NCBI RefSeq assembly: GCF_000315915.1
Contig: NC_020185.1
Span: forward strand, 2,356,001 to 2,420,000
Length of the DNA: 64,000 bases
Direction of reading: 5' to 3'
Origin: Henningerozyma blattae CBS 6284
Lineage: Eukaryota > Ascomycota > Saccharomycetes > Saccharomycetales > Saccharomycetaceae
Both the position numbers and the translations under genes were made by a program. Position 1 is the stretch's first letter. Each line of letters begins with the position of its first letter. Under the pieces are notes generated by a model. That model saw nothing but the letters and a program-made list of their open reading frames with translations. It ran no database searches and was not told where the DNA came from. Positions 63,600 through 64,000 of this stretch are shown here, in pieces.

Positions 63600-64000
63600 A
63601 TGTCATCCACACAATTTATAGATAACCATCCATCTTTGAATCTAGATCCAGAAAAAGAACAAAGTCAATCGCAAACTAAAGATTCAGATCCAGATCCAGA
63701 TCCAGATCAATCTACAACTACAGCTCCAGAGCAAGATCAAGACAAAGACAAAACTCCGAAAATAACAGAAGATTCATTGCCCACTACAAAAGAGGGTCCA
63801 AATCATGTTGATACTCCTGAGATTAAAATTCCATTAGATATCAATGATATAACTGGCCTACAAACATATTTAGAATTACCTAGTTCGTTCACCTGGGAAG
63901 TTGCTAGAACACCAATCCACTGGCTTACAATAGAATTAAAGAGAAGAGCAAAAACTACGAAAAACTTGTTGCTACCTTTCAGATCACCTCAAGACAACAC
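63600..64000 (+). CDS. MSB1: Polarity/bud-emergence protein Msb1, N-terminal part (cut by window)
   Basis: The ATG is at 63600 and the frame is open to the window end (133 codons). The first 75 residues are low complexity with a DPDPDPD run. The stretch from about residue 100, TWEVARTPIHWLTIELKRRA then LLLPFR, resembles the yeast Msb1 segment that begins a Rho-GAP-like domain (VIHVITAELKEKG, LMIPFR). Yeast Msb1 links Cdc42/Bem1 polarity with Pkc1 signalling. Position after TUF1 (YOR187W) and ECM38 supports YOR188W. Only a short part is seen, so confidence is moderate. Confidence 0.75.
   Translation, partial: MSSTQFIDNHPSLNLDPEKEQSQSQTKDSDPDPDPDQSTTTAPEQDQDKDKTPKITEDSLPTTKEGPNHVDTPEIKIPLDINDITGLQTYLELPSSFTWEVARTPIHWLTIELKRRAKTTKNLLLPFRSPQDN

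Overview
This is nuclear DNA from a budding yeast of the family Saccharomycetaceae. It is AT-rich and gene-dense, and nearly every protein reads as a close homologue of a Saccharomyces cerevisiae protein. The two introns I could define carry yeast signals (GTATGT, TACTAAC, AG). I see 29 protein-coding genes, the last cut by the window edge, and no recognisable tRNA, rRNA, snRNA, transposon, LTR or centromere.

The gene order is informative. From 0 to 23 kb the order is GLO2, CCC2, CKB2, HIR2, MSW1, CYC2, CIA1, PEP12, HEL2, PEX10, EXO1. This merges the S. cerevisiae chromosome IV (YDR263-YDR272) and chromosome XV (YOR033-YOR040) sister regions. From 23.7 kb to the end the order is DCS, ALE1, HEM15, MPC54, GAC1/PIG1, MCM5, SMD2, DBP9, YSH1, YLR278C, SER1, MEC3, GUF1, ATP14, YHC1, TUF1, ECM38, MSB1. 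This merges YLR270-YLR299 with YOR173-YOR188. Every gene keeps the orientation expected from those blocks. Several neighbours expected in an unduplicated genome are absent (SHE4, AKR1/2, MED4, YCS4, LAS17, RPS30, GCD7, SEC72, GSP1). Interleaving plus such gaps fits a yeast that descends from the whole-genome duplication but split early from the S. cerevisiae line, such as Tetrapisispora, Vanderwaltozyma, Naumovozyma or Kazachstania. The species is inference. The two blocks meet between EXO1 and DCS at about 23.2-23.7 kb, a likely rearrangement breakpoint.

The genes do housekeeping work. There are mitochondrial genes (MSW1, CYC2, HEM15, GUF1, ATP14, TUF1), DNA replication and repair (MCM5, EXO1, MEC3), RNA processing (SMD2, YHC1, YSH1, DBP9, DCS, HEL2), membranes and organelles (PEP12, PEX10, ALE1, CCC2), chromatin and signalling (HIR2, CKB2, GAC1, MSB1, a Zn2Cys6 factor) and metabolism (GLO2, SER1, ECM38, CIA1).

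The points most worth checking are these. PEX10 has an intron that restores its conserved N-terminus. GLO2 has lost a metal-ligand aspartate. A 24-bp perfect palindrome lies in the ALE1-HEM15 promoter, and a 16-bp-stem inverted repeat lies upstream of SER1. A promoter-like Reb1 site plus TATA box sits in a long gap between convergent genes with no ORF. Five genes (CCC2, MSW1, DCS, GAC1, MEC3) have longer open frames that begin at TTG or GTG; I moved their starts to the first supported ATG.
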